Below are positions 51,801-60,207 of a DNA stretch of 64,000 nt, piece after piece (positions within the stretch are counted from its first letter, which is position 1; each line of letters opens with the position of its first letter). Location: the IMG/VR virus record IMGVR_UViG_3300028315_000508, positions 1-64,000 of that record; one strand, written 5' to 3'. The notes below the pieces were generated by a model. The model did not search any database. It saw only the letters and a list, made by a program, of their open reading frames with translations, and was not told where the DNA came from. Source of the DNA: a virus. Both the position numbers and the translations under genes were made by a program.

Positions 51801-52737
51801 TGTCAACGCAAATCGATGCCCGACGAAAGTGCAACAAAGCCTGTCCGAACTCATGGACAAGTTCCCCGGATTCAGTCCGGTGACCGAAGAATTTTCCGAT
51901 AGGCCAGAAGCCAAGGCCATGAACAAGGCTGATGGAAGTCCTATTGGTGGTGGCGGAGGTGCGAACAACAAGTCATCGTTCTTGCCGGAATCTGACACCG
52001 ACACGAAGGATGAAGGCGAAGCATGGCCGCGATCGCATCGCCAGCAGAATTCTCCAGAAGAGACGCCAATCATCAAGGGCACCGAAAAGGGAATGTCAGG
52101 CACGGGCGGTAATGCAAAGACCGTCAAGGAAAACGTTGCTCGTTTGTCCCGTGTTGTTCGCAAGTGCCTTGCTGAAGGCGTCAAAGGTCTTCAAGGCAAG
52201 TTCGACGTTCGTTTCACTTGCCTCGTCCAAGAAGACGATGGTTCGTTCAATCGAACTCCCGCCAGAATCCGTTTGGCGGAGGCACTCGCAGACGCTGAAG
52301 AGCTTCTACAAATCCATGCGGCTGACCAAGTCGTGTTGGAGAGCTATTTCGGACGAAACGGCCAGTGTTTGCGGAAATACAATATTCCGCTCACTCCCGT
52401 CAAAGTCCGAGGTCCGCTGGTTTCCGGCGATATGGCACTGTTCCGGTTCAACAGATCTGCTGAACAGTACGCCGAAAACTTGGTTTCCGAAGGCATCACT
52501 TGCCGAATCGGAAGTCACAATTGGGGACGAGCGGTTCAAGTGCTTTCTGAGAAGAAAAAGTGGATGCAGGACGTCAAGGCCACCGGCGAATGCACGCCGA
52601 TGACGAAGTCCACCTGCACTGGTCGGAAGAAGGCGTTCGCTAAGAGAGTCCACAAGGGCGGCGACCTCTACCAAGGCGGGAAGAAACACAAGTCCACCGA
52701 CGAAGCACGACGACGCCGCAGTCCCGCTATCACCTGA
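48799..52737 (+). CDS. 1312-residue acidic protein with three YEGLEDADEF copies and zinc ribbons
   Basis: The protein begins after a TGA/ATG overlap with the previous gene. It has YEGLED(D/A)DEF copies at residues 62-71, 121-130 and 233-242, followed (first and third) by zinc ribbons CDYC..CQNC (82-96) and CEYC..CPQC (249-274). Middle parts are long Gly/Asp/Ser/Pro low complexity with Asp/Ser runs, then CDKCKCPASECGC and CPECGYEG..CPECG. The final 200 residues look folded and basic at the end. Many (L/V)xEG sites suit processing by the gp21-like protease. It may be a packaged polyprotein. Confidence 0.65.
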   Translation: MTKELPDMPEVDPDDGDIERHDAHYRLNPSGHKELVIQKKGEQDEETLNELAESLMEMAGDYEGLEDDDEFEDEPEDDYEYCDYCDRFKEEECQNCGRSLCDVHAGEHYDFCGSDEEEDEYEGLEDADEFKEGESSWQAFQPDQERPTRHVVIFYGNQGIPDDEVLVAAGNELGVQLRQVDIEDEPASTWNVPFNLGYFWAEMDSELPYGTTASGHAPNGEWIAVVESPEDEYEGLEDADEFGRRSDDCEYCGGTGEIISSLYEDDVLVSCPQCSDPDDLQEDIAFGGPAPAMSPEQQGYQRDFRPQTPAAYVDTGPVQVSSDHETERAAQESPNNFTSTTAQAADGPEMSRAKSRIRSSTIRGTGSRNKYISGTRGDGLDYGATHSESFTGTAAIAIGTYDVLGNEKNEDTDTSESLMANRNLLNEWEPKFAGGGDYDPGDYQMPSPTGDGVAERKPKKSKVGAYDTATSNQGKEWPRDHNETAAMCDVDDDGVEHKPQGGHESSVGEPKDGHQSELGHNWPDQPKLSGSGVAEPFEGNRWSDGGTLSGGKGADDEHFKAGGPGMPGTGTITGTSGPQNGQPQEGRWSPDAFATLMEGDIDIQALFDAYAADGREAVCVEDFEMLLRAHGCGVQIDEQSLMYLMKENRQFIFYEGVDANGPYWVPTPIAEGKPFPGAAPPFGSKDSDSDDDDDGGSDSDNDDDDDGGGGGKPFKGAAPPFGKKNSNSDSDDDSDDDDSGKPWESRRRRGRVVSEGSGWCDKCKCPASECGCDEEECEEDCVEEGSLRRPFSLTEGRTLSEFQRRSPEEEANLYQSGITDDPTMIPPGLQGPGTISASPLDDIPGDDFEPGLPGEFDMADPLGDEDDFGPGPDFGGPGAFGMHNASTEACPECGYEGPGGEETCPECGAMMGGMGEEDIFGPGGMEPRGGLPSDIDDEDEYFSGGGGYDDLEESKMYSPQIQESLRRFMVSARNIIGRNRGQHVGAIAEALNSSWDYHAGNVNANRCPTKVQQSLSELMDKFPGFSPVTEEFSDRPEAKAMNKADGSPIGGGGGANNKSSFLPESDTDTKDEGEAWPRSHRQQNSPEETPIIKGTEKGMSGTGGNAKTVKENVARLSRVVRKCLAEGVKGLQGKFDVRFTCLVQEDDGSFNRTPARIRLAEALADAEELLQIHAADQVVLESYFGRNGQCLRKYNIPLTPVKVRGPLVSGDMALFRFNRSAEQYAENLVSEGITCRIGSHNWGRAVQVLSEKKKWMQDVKATGECTPMTKSTCTGRKKAFAKRVHKGGDLYQGGKKHKSTDEARRRRSPAIT

Positions 52738-52775
52738 ACCGACGCGACATCTTCAGGTAAGACTGCACCAATCGA

Positions 52776-52803
52776 CAGAGGCCGTCTTTCAGGGCGGCCT
52801 CTG
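52776..52803 (+). terminator. hairpin terminator
   Basis: Stem CAGAGGCCG / CGGCCTCTG, then TCGTATTTATAGG. Confidence 0.8.
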
Positions 52804-52805
52804 TC

Positions 52806-52814
52806 GTATTTATA
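52806..52814 (+). promoter_or_regulatory. GTATTTATA late-type box
   Basis: GTATTTATA lies four bases before the ATG at 52819, two bases after the hairpin. There is no ribosome site. Confidence 0.5.
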
Positions 52815-52818
52815 GGAT

Positions 52819-53793
52819 ATGCATGCTACTCTCATCGGATCGCGAGCACTTTGCTATTGGTACGAGGATGCAAGATACCCTCGTGACTGGGATCTGTTTG
52901 TAACCAGAGAAACCCACGATCAGTGGGTGGAACAAAACAAGCACCTCATAAGAGAAGTCCGCGAGAGCCGCAAAGACAAATTTGTCTTCATTCTAAGCTG
53001 CGGCGTCAAGGTCGAGATTGAGATAGCGGACGAACCGTCTGTGTCGGCATTTATCGAGCTGAACACTAACGGGCCACAAATCAACGTCTTTGGCATCCAA
53101 GCCACCATTGCGTCACCGCATTGCTTGCTGGCTCTAAAACGCAGCCACATTTATTGGCCGCACAATTGGCACAAGCATATCAGGGATTATCACTTCCTGA
53201 AGGATAAGGGAGTGCAGATGGGGTATTTGGTTGAAGATGCCTGCAATATGCGACTCGAGGAGAAAAAGATCGGAAACCCCGACAAAACCATCTTCTCGCT
53301 AAACGTGTCTAACGAAGAGTTCTTTGATGCCTCCGAAGCTTCTCTTTTGCGTTCCTTTGAGCACGACGACATTCACGCGGCCACGTGTTACTATGACGAG
53401 CCGCTGTACAGGAAAGCCAAGAAAGACGCCACGAAAGCCATGGTCGATCGAGATCTGTTCGAGGCCATGAGCTACGACGATCAATGCAAAATGGTCCGTG
53501 AAGAAGCATTCGTCATCGCCTTAGAGCGACGAATTATCCCGCATTTGATGGAGCCGCAATTACCGGGCGAACCTCTGATCGACAAAGCGGTGATCAGGCA
53601 CGGTTTCGATTACGCTATCATGCGAATCTGCACCAGTCTGACCAGAGGCTGGTTTCGGGAATTTGCCATCGAAAACTTCCCGGCGATCTACAAGCATGAC
53701 ACTGACTTCGTGAAGAAATTCCTATTGGCCTTGAAACACGGGAAGGTCCGAGAGCGTGCAGTATCCCCTGGCGAAACTGACCGAGAAGGGTGA
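52819..53793 (+). CDS. nucleotidyltransferase-fold protein
   Basis: The 324-residue protein has GSRALCYWYEDARYPRDWDLFV, with the GSx...DxD pattern of nucleotidyltransferases, and VKVEIEI with the third acidic position. The helical part (LLALKRSHIYWPHNWHKHIR) is typical of the phage version. Activity (e.g. nucleotide transfer to a protein or RNA) is unproven. It overlaps the next gene by 38 bases. Confidence 0.65.
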   Translation: MHATLIGSRALCYWYEDARYPRDWDLFVTRETHDQWVEQNKHLIREVRESRKDKFVFILSCGVKVEIEIADEPSVSAFIELNTNGPQINVFGIQATIASPHCLLALKRSHIYWPHNWHKHIRDYHFLKDKGVQMGYLVEDACNMRLEEKKIGNPDKTIFSLNVSNEEFFDASEASLLRSFEHDDIHAATCYYDEPLYRKAKKDATKAMVDRDLFEAMSYDDQCKMVREEAFVIALERRIIPHLMEPQLPGEPLIDKAVIRHGFDYAIMRICTSLTRGWFREFAIENFPAIYKHDTDFVKKFLLALKHGKVRERAVSPGETDREG

Positions 53794-53980
53794 TACAATC
53801 TTCATCCGGCTCTACGATCACCCAGAGATCGACAGGCTGACCAGTCAAGAAATAGCCGAACGATGTCAGAAGTATGAATCGTTCAAAATCGTCATCGAAC
53901 AAACCCACCTTCACATCGTACAATTAGTGCACGATCTAGAGCAAACCGGGTACAAAGTGTCATGGATAAAGCCAGCCTGA
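53756..53980 (+). CDS. hypothetical small protein
   Basis: The 74-residue product starts at GTG inside the previous gene. Two helices (LTSQEIAERCQKYESFKIVI) and one strand are predicted. It overlaps the primase by 19 bases. Confidence 0.55.
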   Translation: MQYPLAKLTEKGDTIFIRLYDHPEIDRLTSQEIAERCQKYESFKIVIEQTHLHIVQLVHDLEQTGYKVSWIKPA

Positions 53981-54900
53981 CGATCGACCGACATACGCCA
54001 ATCATTCCTGAATCATTATGGTACGGAATGCCGCCGACGCTCGAGAGAGTCTACACCAGGACCAAAAACAAGTTCATCTTACCGACATCTGAAATCGAGC
54101 AGATCACAAGATGGCGTGGCGTCCAAGGAAACAAGTTCCCAAACGAAGAAAAGCGGGAAATCACCGAGGAGATGCTTCAAAAGGCCGAATTCGCCGTACA
54201 TGCCAGTGTCGGAATCCTCAGTGAAGAAACAAAAGCTCACCTGATCAACCGAGGAGTGACACAAGAGGAAATCAGAAACTGGAAAATGTGCGAGACGGCG
54301 GACCTGCTCGAATTCCTTGACGACCATACTGTCGACAACCTGACGCTCAGGATTCCGGCGAAGTTCAAGAGTATTGTCACGAATACCGAGATCACAGGCA
54401 TATCTATCCCATACTATCGCGACGGTCGCCTGTGCGGATTTGTTACCAGAGTACTCGGCGAAGAATCGCTCAAATATTGTGTCACTGTACCAAATCGGTT
54501 ATGCTTTGGCACAGATTTCAACAAGAACGAGGTCTTTGTTGTTGAAGGTGTATTTGATGCGATAGCGATGAGGGCTGTTGGCAATAACCCTCTTGGGATG
54601 GCTGACTCTCAGCCGAACTTCTACAAGATGTGGGCCGCCAACACGTTCGACGTCGTCAATTTGTTGTTCGATCCAGACTACGCCGGTTGGCTCGGTGCAA
54701 TCAAAGCCTACATCATCCTGACTCGGATGTTGAATCGAGACCCCGATTCGATCAATATTCTTGAATTGGATGGAGCCGACCCGGAGCGATTAATTAGGGA
54801 ATCCGGGCAGCTGTTCTCCAGAAAAATTACTTTTGAAGATGCTGTCGCACGTGCGGAAGATCTAGGAAGCCATCTGACTTCGGAAGACATGTTGTTATGA
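53962..54900 (+). CDS. DNA primase, TOPRIM family
   Basis: The 312-residue protein has a TOPRIM core: FVVEGVFDAIAMRAVGNN with E195 and LLFDPDYAG with DPD at 237-239. Residues 120-190 carry the DnaG-type central fold (ISIPYYRDGRLCGFVTRVLG). No zinc-binding N-terminal domain is visible, so a partner may supply DNA recognition. It makes RNA primers for lagging-strand synthesis. The downstream gene overlaps by four bases. Confidence 0.8.
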   Translation: MDKASLTIDRHTPIIPESLWYGMPPTLERVYTRTKNKFILPTSEIEQITRWRGVQGNKFPNEEKREITEEMLQKAEFAVHASVGILSEETKAHLINRGVTQEEIRNWKMCETADLLEFLDDHTVDNLTLRIPAKFKSIVTNTEITGISIPYYRDGRLCGFVTRVLGEESLKYCVTVPNRLCFGTDFNKNEVFVVEGVFDAIAMRAVGNNPLGMADSQPNFYKMWAANTFDVVNLLFDPDYAGWLGAIKAYIILTRMLNRDPDSINILELDGADPERLIRESGQLFSRKITFEDAVARAEDLGSHLTSEDMLL

Positions 54901-55328
54901 GCACGAACTTCGAATCCCGTCTTGGTAAGGTCCTCAGCGAAGACTTCAATATCCAAGAGATGGCGGATCTATCAGGTGGTGCGGTCTCAACCGAGCAGTT
55001 CCTGCATTTTCTGAATGCGATTGTTACCAGTTCGGACCACGCTCGTGCTGAACAGGCCCTGGCACGTGCTGCCCAGATACCGCCAGAGCAGCTCATCGAA
55101 GTGGTAACTAATACGGAATCACTTGGTAATCTCGCTGGCCTGTCTGACTACATCAAGTCGAAGCCATCGCGAATCATGGGGCTGATCGAAATCGCGAGGG
55201 TATTGTTTACTGGTGTGGAATTGGAAGAGGTCGTTGACCAAATGATCCGCAGCAGTACCGACAACGAAGTGTATGATGCAGAAGGCGACTTCTACTACGA
55301 CCAGGGCGAAGACAGCGATGGTCATTAA
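54897..55328 (+). CDS. hypothetical helical protein
   Basis: The 143-residue protein is mainly helical (ARAEQALARAAQIPPEQLIE), with an acidic tail. It overlaps the primase stop by ATGA, so it is probably its partner. Function unknown. Confidence 0.65.
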   Translation: MSTNFESRLGKVLSEDFNIQEMADLSGGAVSTEQFLHFLNAIVTSSDHARAEQALARAAQIPPEQLIEVVTNTESLGNLAGLSDYIKSKPSRIMGLIEIARVLFTGVELEEVVDQMIRSSTDNEVYDAEGDFYYDQGEDSDGH

Positions 55329-56055
55329 CCATCGCAGTGAAACTCTTGCACTACTCGAAGATCTTCGCAGCCCGTACGTTAAGCTTGGTATCCATCCAGA
55401 ATGGCGGCCACAATTCCGCCGGATGATCAAACACCCAAGCATTCTCGCCAAACTTGATGAGAAGATGGCTAAGCTCGGCCGCTGGGTCATCTGCTACACC
55501 AAGATCATTCCGGACCAAGAAGAAATACTCAAGCTATGCGGCTATGACGACGCCACAATCTGCATTATCTCGAGCGTCGGCGAACACGGCATGACCCCGT
55601 GGATGATAATCCACAACGTTGCTCACACGATTGTCTCAAATGAGATGTGGGTCAAGGAAGAAATCAAGAACGTCCTCTGCTTATCACCCACGAACTACCG
55701 CATCTATTTCAAACAACAGGACTATGTGACGTGTGGATCATCGCGTCACATGTTGATCCCAAACATCAACGAGCTGATCTACGAGCTATTCACAACCTGG
55801 ATGTGGCACGGTGAGACCAAATCGAACACGCCACATCTCAAAGCTTATTGCGATTTCACATTTTCCAGGCTGATCGAACAGTATCGTGGCAAAATGTTCT
55901 GGCACAAGTACCGATGCCCAACAAACTCATCTGACGCGGATATGAATTGGCTGCAGGATATCATCGAGGAAGTGCAGCAAGAAGAAGCACCGCTATGCCC
56001 TGGCGTGCCCGGCTTCACCAAATACCAGATGCAGATGCGGAAAGAAGGCGGTTAG
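55318..56055 (+). CDS. hypothetical protein with HxxxH motif
   Basis: The 245-residue protein (MVINHRSETLALLEDLRSPY...) includes MIIHNVAHTI (H-x3-H), with the spacing of some metal-dependent enzymes but weak evidence. Other parts are 'NRIYFKQQDYVTCGSSRHM'-like. It ends in TTAG sharing bases with the convergent gene. Role unknown. Confidence 0.6.
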   Translation: MVINHRSETLALLEDLRSPYVKLGIHPEWRPQFRRMIKHPSILAKLDEKMAKLGRWVICYTKIIPDQEEILKLCGYDDATICIISSVGEHGMTPWMIIHNVAHTIVSNEMWVKEEIKNVLCLSPTNYRIYFKQQDYVTCGSSRHMLIPNINELIYELFTTWMWHGETKSNTPHLKAYCDFTFSRLIEQYRGKMFWHKYRCPTNSSDADMNWLQDIIEEVQQEEAPLCPGVPGFTKYQMQMRKEGG

Positions 56056-58040
56056 AGAAACTGCTTGATCTTCTCGTGGATCGGACCTGGTACCATGGCA
56101 TCAGCTTTTGGATCGGCAAAAAGACTCTTGAAGAAGTCTTTGAGGAACGGCCCGAACCGATCGATGTTGCCTTCGTTGGCATTGGTTATCCATAGTGCAT
56201 CTCGATCTTGATTCCAGTGAATCAGTAAGATCGGCTTATAGGACAACACTTCGGTGCCTTTGTGCTTCTCTTTTGAGATAACATAAGCGACTTCTTCTCC
56301 GGCCAGAAGTTGTCCGAGTGTCTCTTCGTCATAATCTTCATCGCCGACGATATCAGATCCGAACAACCTCATCGAAATAGAGGTAACGGTCGGCTCATCG
56401 CCAAGAAGAGCGGCGATCGGGTCGCTTGAATAGTCCTTCCTGAAGATCAACTGCGTTGCCCCAGCGTTCTCATCTCCAGTACGTTCCTGTCGGTTGAGCC
56501 TGTGAAAATATGGGTTCAGGACGTCACCAAACGCCCACAAGTCACCAACCCCGCCGTGCCGCCAAGCAGCTTTCTGCCAGAGTTCGTGCACGAACTCTGG
56601 ATGAGCACGTAACATCTGCAGGAAGTGTGGCTTCAAAATGTCGGCGAACCCGAGTAGATCACCAAGCTCCATGCTAGAAAGTAACTGCATGGTATACTGA
56701 TGGTTGGCCTGAGTGTATCTCTGGAAGTATGGCCTCAATTCCCACAGCAGAGTGCCTTTTGATTTTTCGACAGGGTCTTCGTTCTGGTGTTTGTATGGTT
56801 TCTGGTAAAAATCGCCAGCTTTCTTGCTTGTGAAGATCTCTTCGGCGTGCTCTGGATGGCTCTTCAACCATTCGCGATAGAATGGCCTGATGTCCTCAAC
56901 AAATACCTTGAGATTTCCGAGCCTTTTATTGGCAAAGAGACTGTTGGTGAAGTCCGGATCATTGGCCAGCAATCGACGAAGGGCTGGTCTCAGTGCCTCT
57001 TCTGTCCCCTGCTCGACCTCACCGTTCTTTAGGCGGGCGATCGCGATCTTTGGGTTTCGTTCCAGCTCTTGTTGTAGTAACGGCGTAAGAAATTCGCCAT
57101 AGATTCGGCCGAAATCGCCTAGATTAGATCTGCCGAACAGTAGTTCTCTGGCTGGTTCGTCTTGTAAGAATCGCTGGAGAAAATCGAGCCCCTCGTCGAA
57201 AGTCGCGGTTGCACTTTTTGGCGACCCGACTGGCCTGTTGTCAGGGTCTTTGAATTCTCGGCTTGATCCGAAATCGGCCAGGGCGAATCGTTTACCGCCT
57301 TTGACGAGGAGGTATAATTCTCGTCGGCTATTTGGTCCCCAGGCATGTTGGTATTTGACGCACCACGACGTACCAGCCATTGCTGCGTGGCAGGTCTCGC
57401 CTTTGTGCATTGTGGATTCTTCGCCGGGAATCCACGTCGGAATGTGATAGAGCTTCCATGGGCCGTCTTGGAAGACAAGCTCGAGCCCCATTCTTGAGTA
57501 TTCATCGCTCTCAACATCACCACTTTCTGTTTGGTAGTCAGCAAGAGTGCGACGGAGAGCGTCGTAACTGTCAAAGTCGTTGACGGATGCGGTTAAGCCG
57601 TGCTGCTTTGCAAGGTTGAATGCAGCTAGAGTTTCGTTGACGATCGGAATGTCTTCTGGGAAGACAAGCGTGTCTGTCGAATTCGGGTCAAGCCACCATT
57701 TGAGAATATTCTTTACGAACGGGGCTTTGACGTTCTTGAGTGGTTTGCCGCGTCGCACGTGATCTTTGTAATATCGTGGATCGGCCTGGAGTGCGAGATC
57801 AACAGCATTTTCGACGTACTTGTTGAGTTCTTTCTTGCTTTTCGGTGGCGGCCCGATTCCGAGATTGCCGAATACGGCCTCTTCTCCGGCATCTTTCGCC
57901 AGCTCCAGCAAACCGGCGATATAGCCGTACGCGTCATCTACGAGGTGTGGCATCAATTTTTCGATATTCTCAGACAGCACTTCATCGAAGACATCGGGGT
58001 CTTCGGTGATCATCTGAGCTATATCTGAAACCACGATCAT
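56052..58040 (-). CDS. GTxxCV-domain protein A (662 residues)
   Basis: The protein has an N-terminal helical domain (residues 105-165, PFVKNILKWWLDPNS..FPED), then GTSWCV (223-228) followed by ELYLLVKGGKRFALADFG. The C-terminal half has four diverged repeats near 307-331, 374-402, 459-487 and 498-514 with a core LGDL..F.dIl.P. A Cys in GTSWC suggests a catalytic or structural thiol. Its neighbour has the same layout. Family unknown to me. Confidence 0.6.
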   Translation of the reverse strand: MIVVSDIAQMITEDPDVFDEVLSENIEKLMPHLVDDAYGYIAGLLELAKDAGEEAVFGNLGIGPPPKSKKELNKYVENAVDLALQADPRYYKDHVRRGKPLKNVKAPFVKNILKWWLDPNSTDTLVFPEDIPIVNETLAAFNLAKQHGLTASVNDFDSYDALRRTLADYQTESGDVESDEYSRMGLELVFQDGPWKLYHIPTWIPGEESTMHKGETCHAAMAGTSWCVKYQHAWGPNSRRELYLLVKGGKRFALADFGSSREFKDPDNRPVGSPKSATATFDEGLDFLQRFLQDEPARELLFGRSNLGDFGRIYGEFLTPLLQQELERNPKIAIARLKNGEVEQGTEEALRPALRRLLANDPDFTNSLFANKRLGNLKVFVEDIRPFYREWLKSHPEHAEEIFTSKKAGDFYQKPYKHQNEDPVEKSKGTLLWELRPYFQRYTQANHQYTMQLLSSMELGDLLGFADILKPHFLQMLRAHPEFVHELWQKAAWRHGGVGDLWAFGDVLNPYFHRLNRQERTGDENAGATQLIFRKDYSSDPIAALLGDEPTVTSISMRLFGSDIVGDEDYDEETLGQLLAGEEVAYVISKEKHKGTEVLSYKPILLIHWNQDRDALWITNANEGNIDRFGPFLKDFFKSLFADPKADAMVPGPIHEKIKQFL

Positions 58041-59152
58041 GACAATTCCATTCCGCCGATCTGAAGAGCAGCTTGGATCATTTTTCCAACAGCTGGCGGG
58101 AGGGCACTCGCGTCAAATTCACCGTTTGGCCCCATGGCACGAACTTTACCGTGTTTCATGGCGGTACTGATCAATCTCACAAGGTTCTTGATCGCGTTCT
58201 CTCCGAGTTCTTCATGCTTTTCTACGATGAGCTTGGAGAAGAAGAATGCTGAAACGGCTGTCATGAACTTGAAGGGCTTGTCTTCTTCATTCATGAACTC
58301 TCCCCAGCTGACGTCAGCGAGAAGGTAGAAATCGCCGTCCTTGAATGTGGCGTAGAGAGGGCCTCGATTCAGGTATGATTGGGCGGTTGTCGGATTGGCA
58401 ACACAATAAGCTGTGCCGCAAGCCAGACGTGATAGTGCGACGGCGGTTGGTGTGACTGTTTTGGCCGTGCTTGGATCGACTTCTTCGGCTGCCCAAAGCG
58501 GTACCCAGGATGTTTCGATCTGTTGACCGTGAGTACCAACGGTCAACTTTTTGGGAACGACTTGGACTCCTTGGGTGATGTCCGGCTGGTAGCTCCCGCT
58601 GCTTCGGTCGAGATAGTTTTCTGCGTCGAATCTGAGGACCGTGAATTTTTCGTCTTTGTAGAAGAGGGTCACCCCTTGGCGTTCGACCCATTTGAACCAC
58701 GAGCGAAGGTTGCTTGGTTCGTCTGTTTGCGATAGTTCATTCTGGAACTTCCTGGTAATAGATTCCAGTTCGCGGAAGCTCTTGTACTTGTGAATGTCCT
58801 TATCACCCTTGAACCGTGTTGTCTTCTTGATCTTGTCGAAGATTGTAAGTGCGTTGCGGAGACGGACGCCATCCTCTGGGAACCGTATTTGAGCAGTGGC
58901 GATTAGTTTCAAGATCCAGGAGACGTATAATCCCTTCGGCATCTTCTCGGTGCCTGATGGGTCCCATTGTGAGAGATAGCGAGCAATTTCTTCTGGACTC
59001 TCGAGGCCGACTTCGGCTTTGAATTTGCGGAGACCTAGATTATTCTTCTTTTCGAGTTTTGTAATCTGGCCCACGAGTTGTTGGATGCGAGCCTCCAGGT
59101 CCTCTGTGAGAACCAGGGCCACCTCGAGTGCTTCATCGAATTTTATTGGCAT
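58037..59152 (-). CDS. GTxxCV-domain protein B (371 residues)
   Basis: The protein shares with its neighbour an N-terminal stretch (GLYVSWILKLIATAQIRFPE) and GTAYCV (246-251) followed by GPLYATFKDGDFYLLADVSW. It overlaps the neighbour by the ATGA at 58037, so the two are co-translated. It lacks the C-terminal repeats of protein A. This suggests a paralogous pair working together. Confidence 0.6.
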   Translation of the reverse strand: MPIKFDEALEVALVLTEDLEARIQQLVGQITKLEKKNNLGLRKFKAEVGLESPEEIARYLSQWDPSGTEKMPKGLYVSWILKLIATAQIRFPEDGVRLRNALTIFDKIKKTTRFKGDKDIHKYKSFRELESITRKFQNELSQTDEPSNLRSWFKWVERQGVTLFYKDEKFTVLRFDAENYLDRSSGSYQPDITQGVQVVPKKLTVGTHGQQIETSWVPLWAAEEVDPSTAKTVTPTAVALSRLACGTAYCVANPTTAQSYLNRGPLYATFKDGDFYLLADVSWGEFMNEEDKPFKFMTAVSAFFFSKLIVEKHEELGENAIKNLVRLISTAMKHGKVRAMGPNGEFDASALPPAVGKMIQAALQIGGMELS

Positions 59153-59184
59153 ACGGCGTCTCCATCTACAACTTATTTTTGAAT

Positions 59185-59502
59185 ATGTTGCCGGAAACAG
59201 TTAAATCTGAACTCTTTGATGTCCGCCATCACGTGGGCGACATGGCACTGGAGTTTATCTGTAGCAAGATAGAAGAGTTCGGATTCGTCGTAGATGAGCA
59301 AGAGAATCTAGACTTGGCAGTTCGGATCACATTCAAGAACGGTGACGATCATGGCGAACTGCGGATAGATCGCCTGCAGCAAGAGTTCGAAATCTGTGCC
59401 GTCGTAGATGGCGAGACCATATTCCCTATGGTTGGGAATTGGGATTTGGTGCTTCGATTCTTGGCTGTTGCTGTGCAATCAGCAGCTGATTCTCAGTTAT
59501 GA
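59185..59502 (+). CDS. hypothetical protein
   Basis: The 105-residue product (MLPETVKSELFDVRHHVGDM...) has a helix then strands. The reading from 59128 would overlap the divergent gene's start; ATG 59185 is preferred. It overlaps the convergent gene by 77 bases. Confidence 0.5.
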   Translation: MLPETVKSELFDVRHHVGDMALEFICSKIEEFGFVVDEQENLDLAVRITFKNGDDHGELRIDRLQQEFEICAVVDGETIFPMVGNWDLVLRFLAVAVQSAADSQL

Positions 59503-60178
59503 TGGGTTGTTGGTTGGCGGCGACCGACCGAACGATTAGATACCCCATCCAAGAAAGCAACGACTGTTCCAGATTGTAGGTCTGGTGAATCCGCTGCAAG
59601 CCGTTGTAGATGACGTCCAACTGGTTTGCATAAGCGTTTTGCGATTGTAGCAGAGTTCTGACCCTCTCTCGTACGGCTCCCATCAGCACGTTGCGTCTCG
59701 GTTCGGTCCTGTGTGTGACTGTTCCAACCGGCGTGACGATTCTCACTGATGATAGGTCTGGTTGAGCCACGACGTCGTGATTGAGACGCAAGTAGACACC
59801 CTCGAGACATTTGAGTTCTTCTAGGGCGTTGAGAAGTAACTTACTGAATGTCGCAATGTAGTCGTCTTCATGGGCTCCTTGGACTTTTCTTTGCAGCCAT
59901 TCAGTCATGCATGCTTCGAGGACGGCGTCTACGTCGAAGCCGGGCCACCATTTGGTTCTTGAAAGCTGCAAGATACTCGCTGCCTCGATTGGGTACAGCT
60001 CATTGCAGTGTCGCATTCCTTCGAGAACGACCGGATGTTCTTGAAGAGCGAGATTGATGTGCATCATCGCTCGTTCGTAGTCGGATTTCGTGAATTTTTG
60101 GCGTCTCGATGTTGATCCGGATGCTGTCGCCCAGTAGTTGCGATCGATCGGTACGTACTTAGTATCGAATTCATTCAC
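59426..60178 (-). CDS. hypothetical protein
   Basis: The 250-residue protein is helical (YNLEQSLLSWMGYLIVRSVA) with a Gln/Pro tail. AAAGGAG precedes the ATG. Family unknown. Confidence 0.65.
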   Translation of the reverse strand: MNEFDTKYVPIDRNYWATASGSTSRRQKFTKSDYERAMMHINLALQEHPVVLEGMRHCNELYPIEAASILQLSRTKWWPGFDVDAVLEACMTEWLQRKVQGAHEDDYIATFSKLLLNALEELKCLEGVYLRLNHDVVAQPDLSSVRIVTPVGTVTHRTEPRRNVLMGAVRERVRTLLQSQNAYANQLDVIYNGLQRIHQTYNLEQSLLSWMGYLIVRSVAANQQPIITENQLLIAQQQPRIEAPNPNSQP

Positions 60179-60207
60179 GTGAAACTCCTTTCTGGAATTT
60201 ATATATC

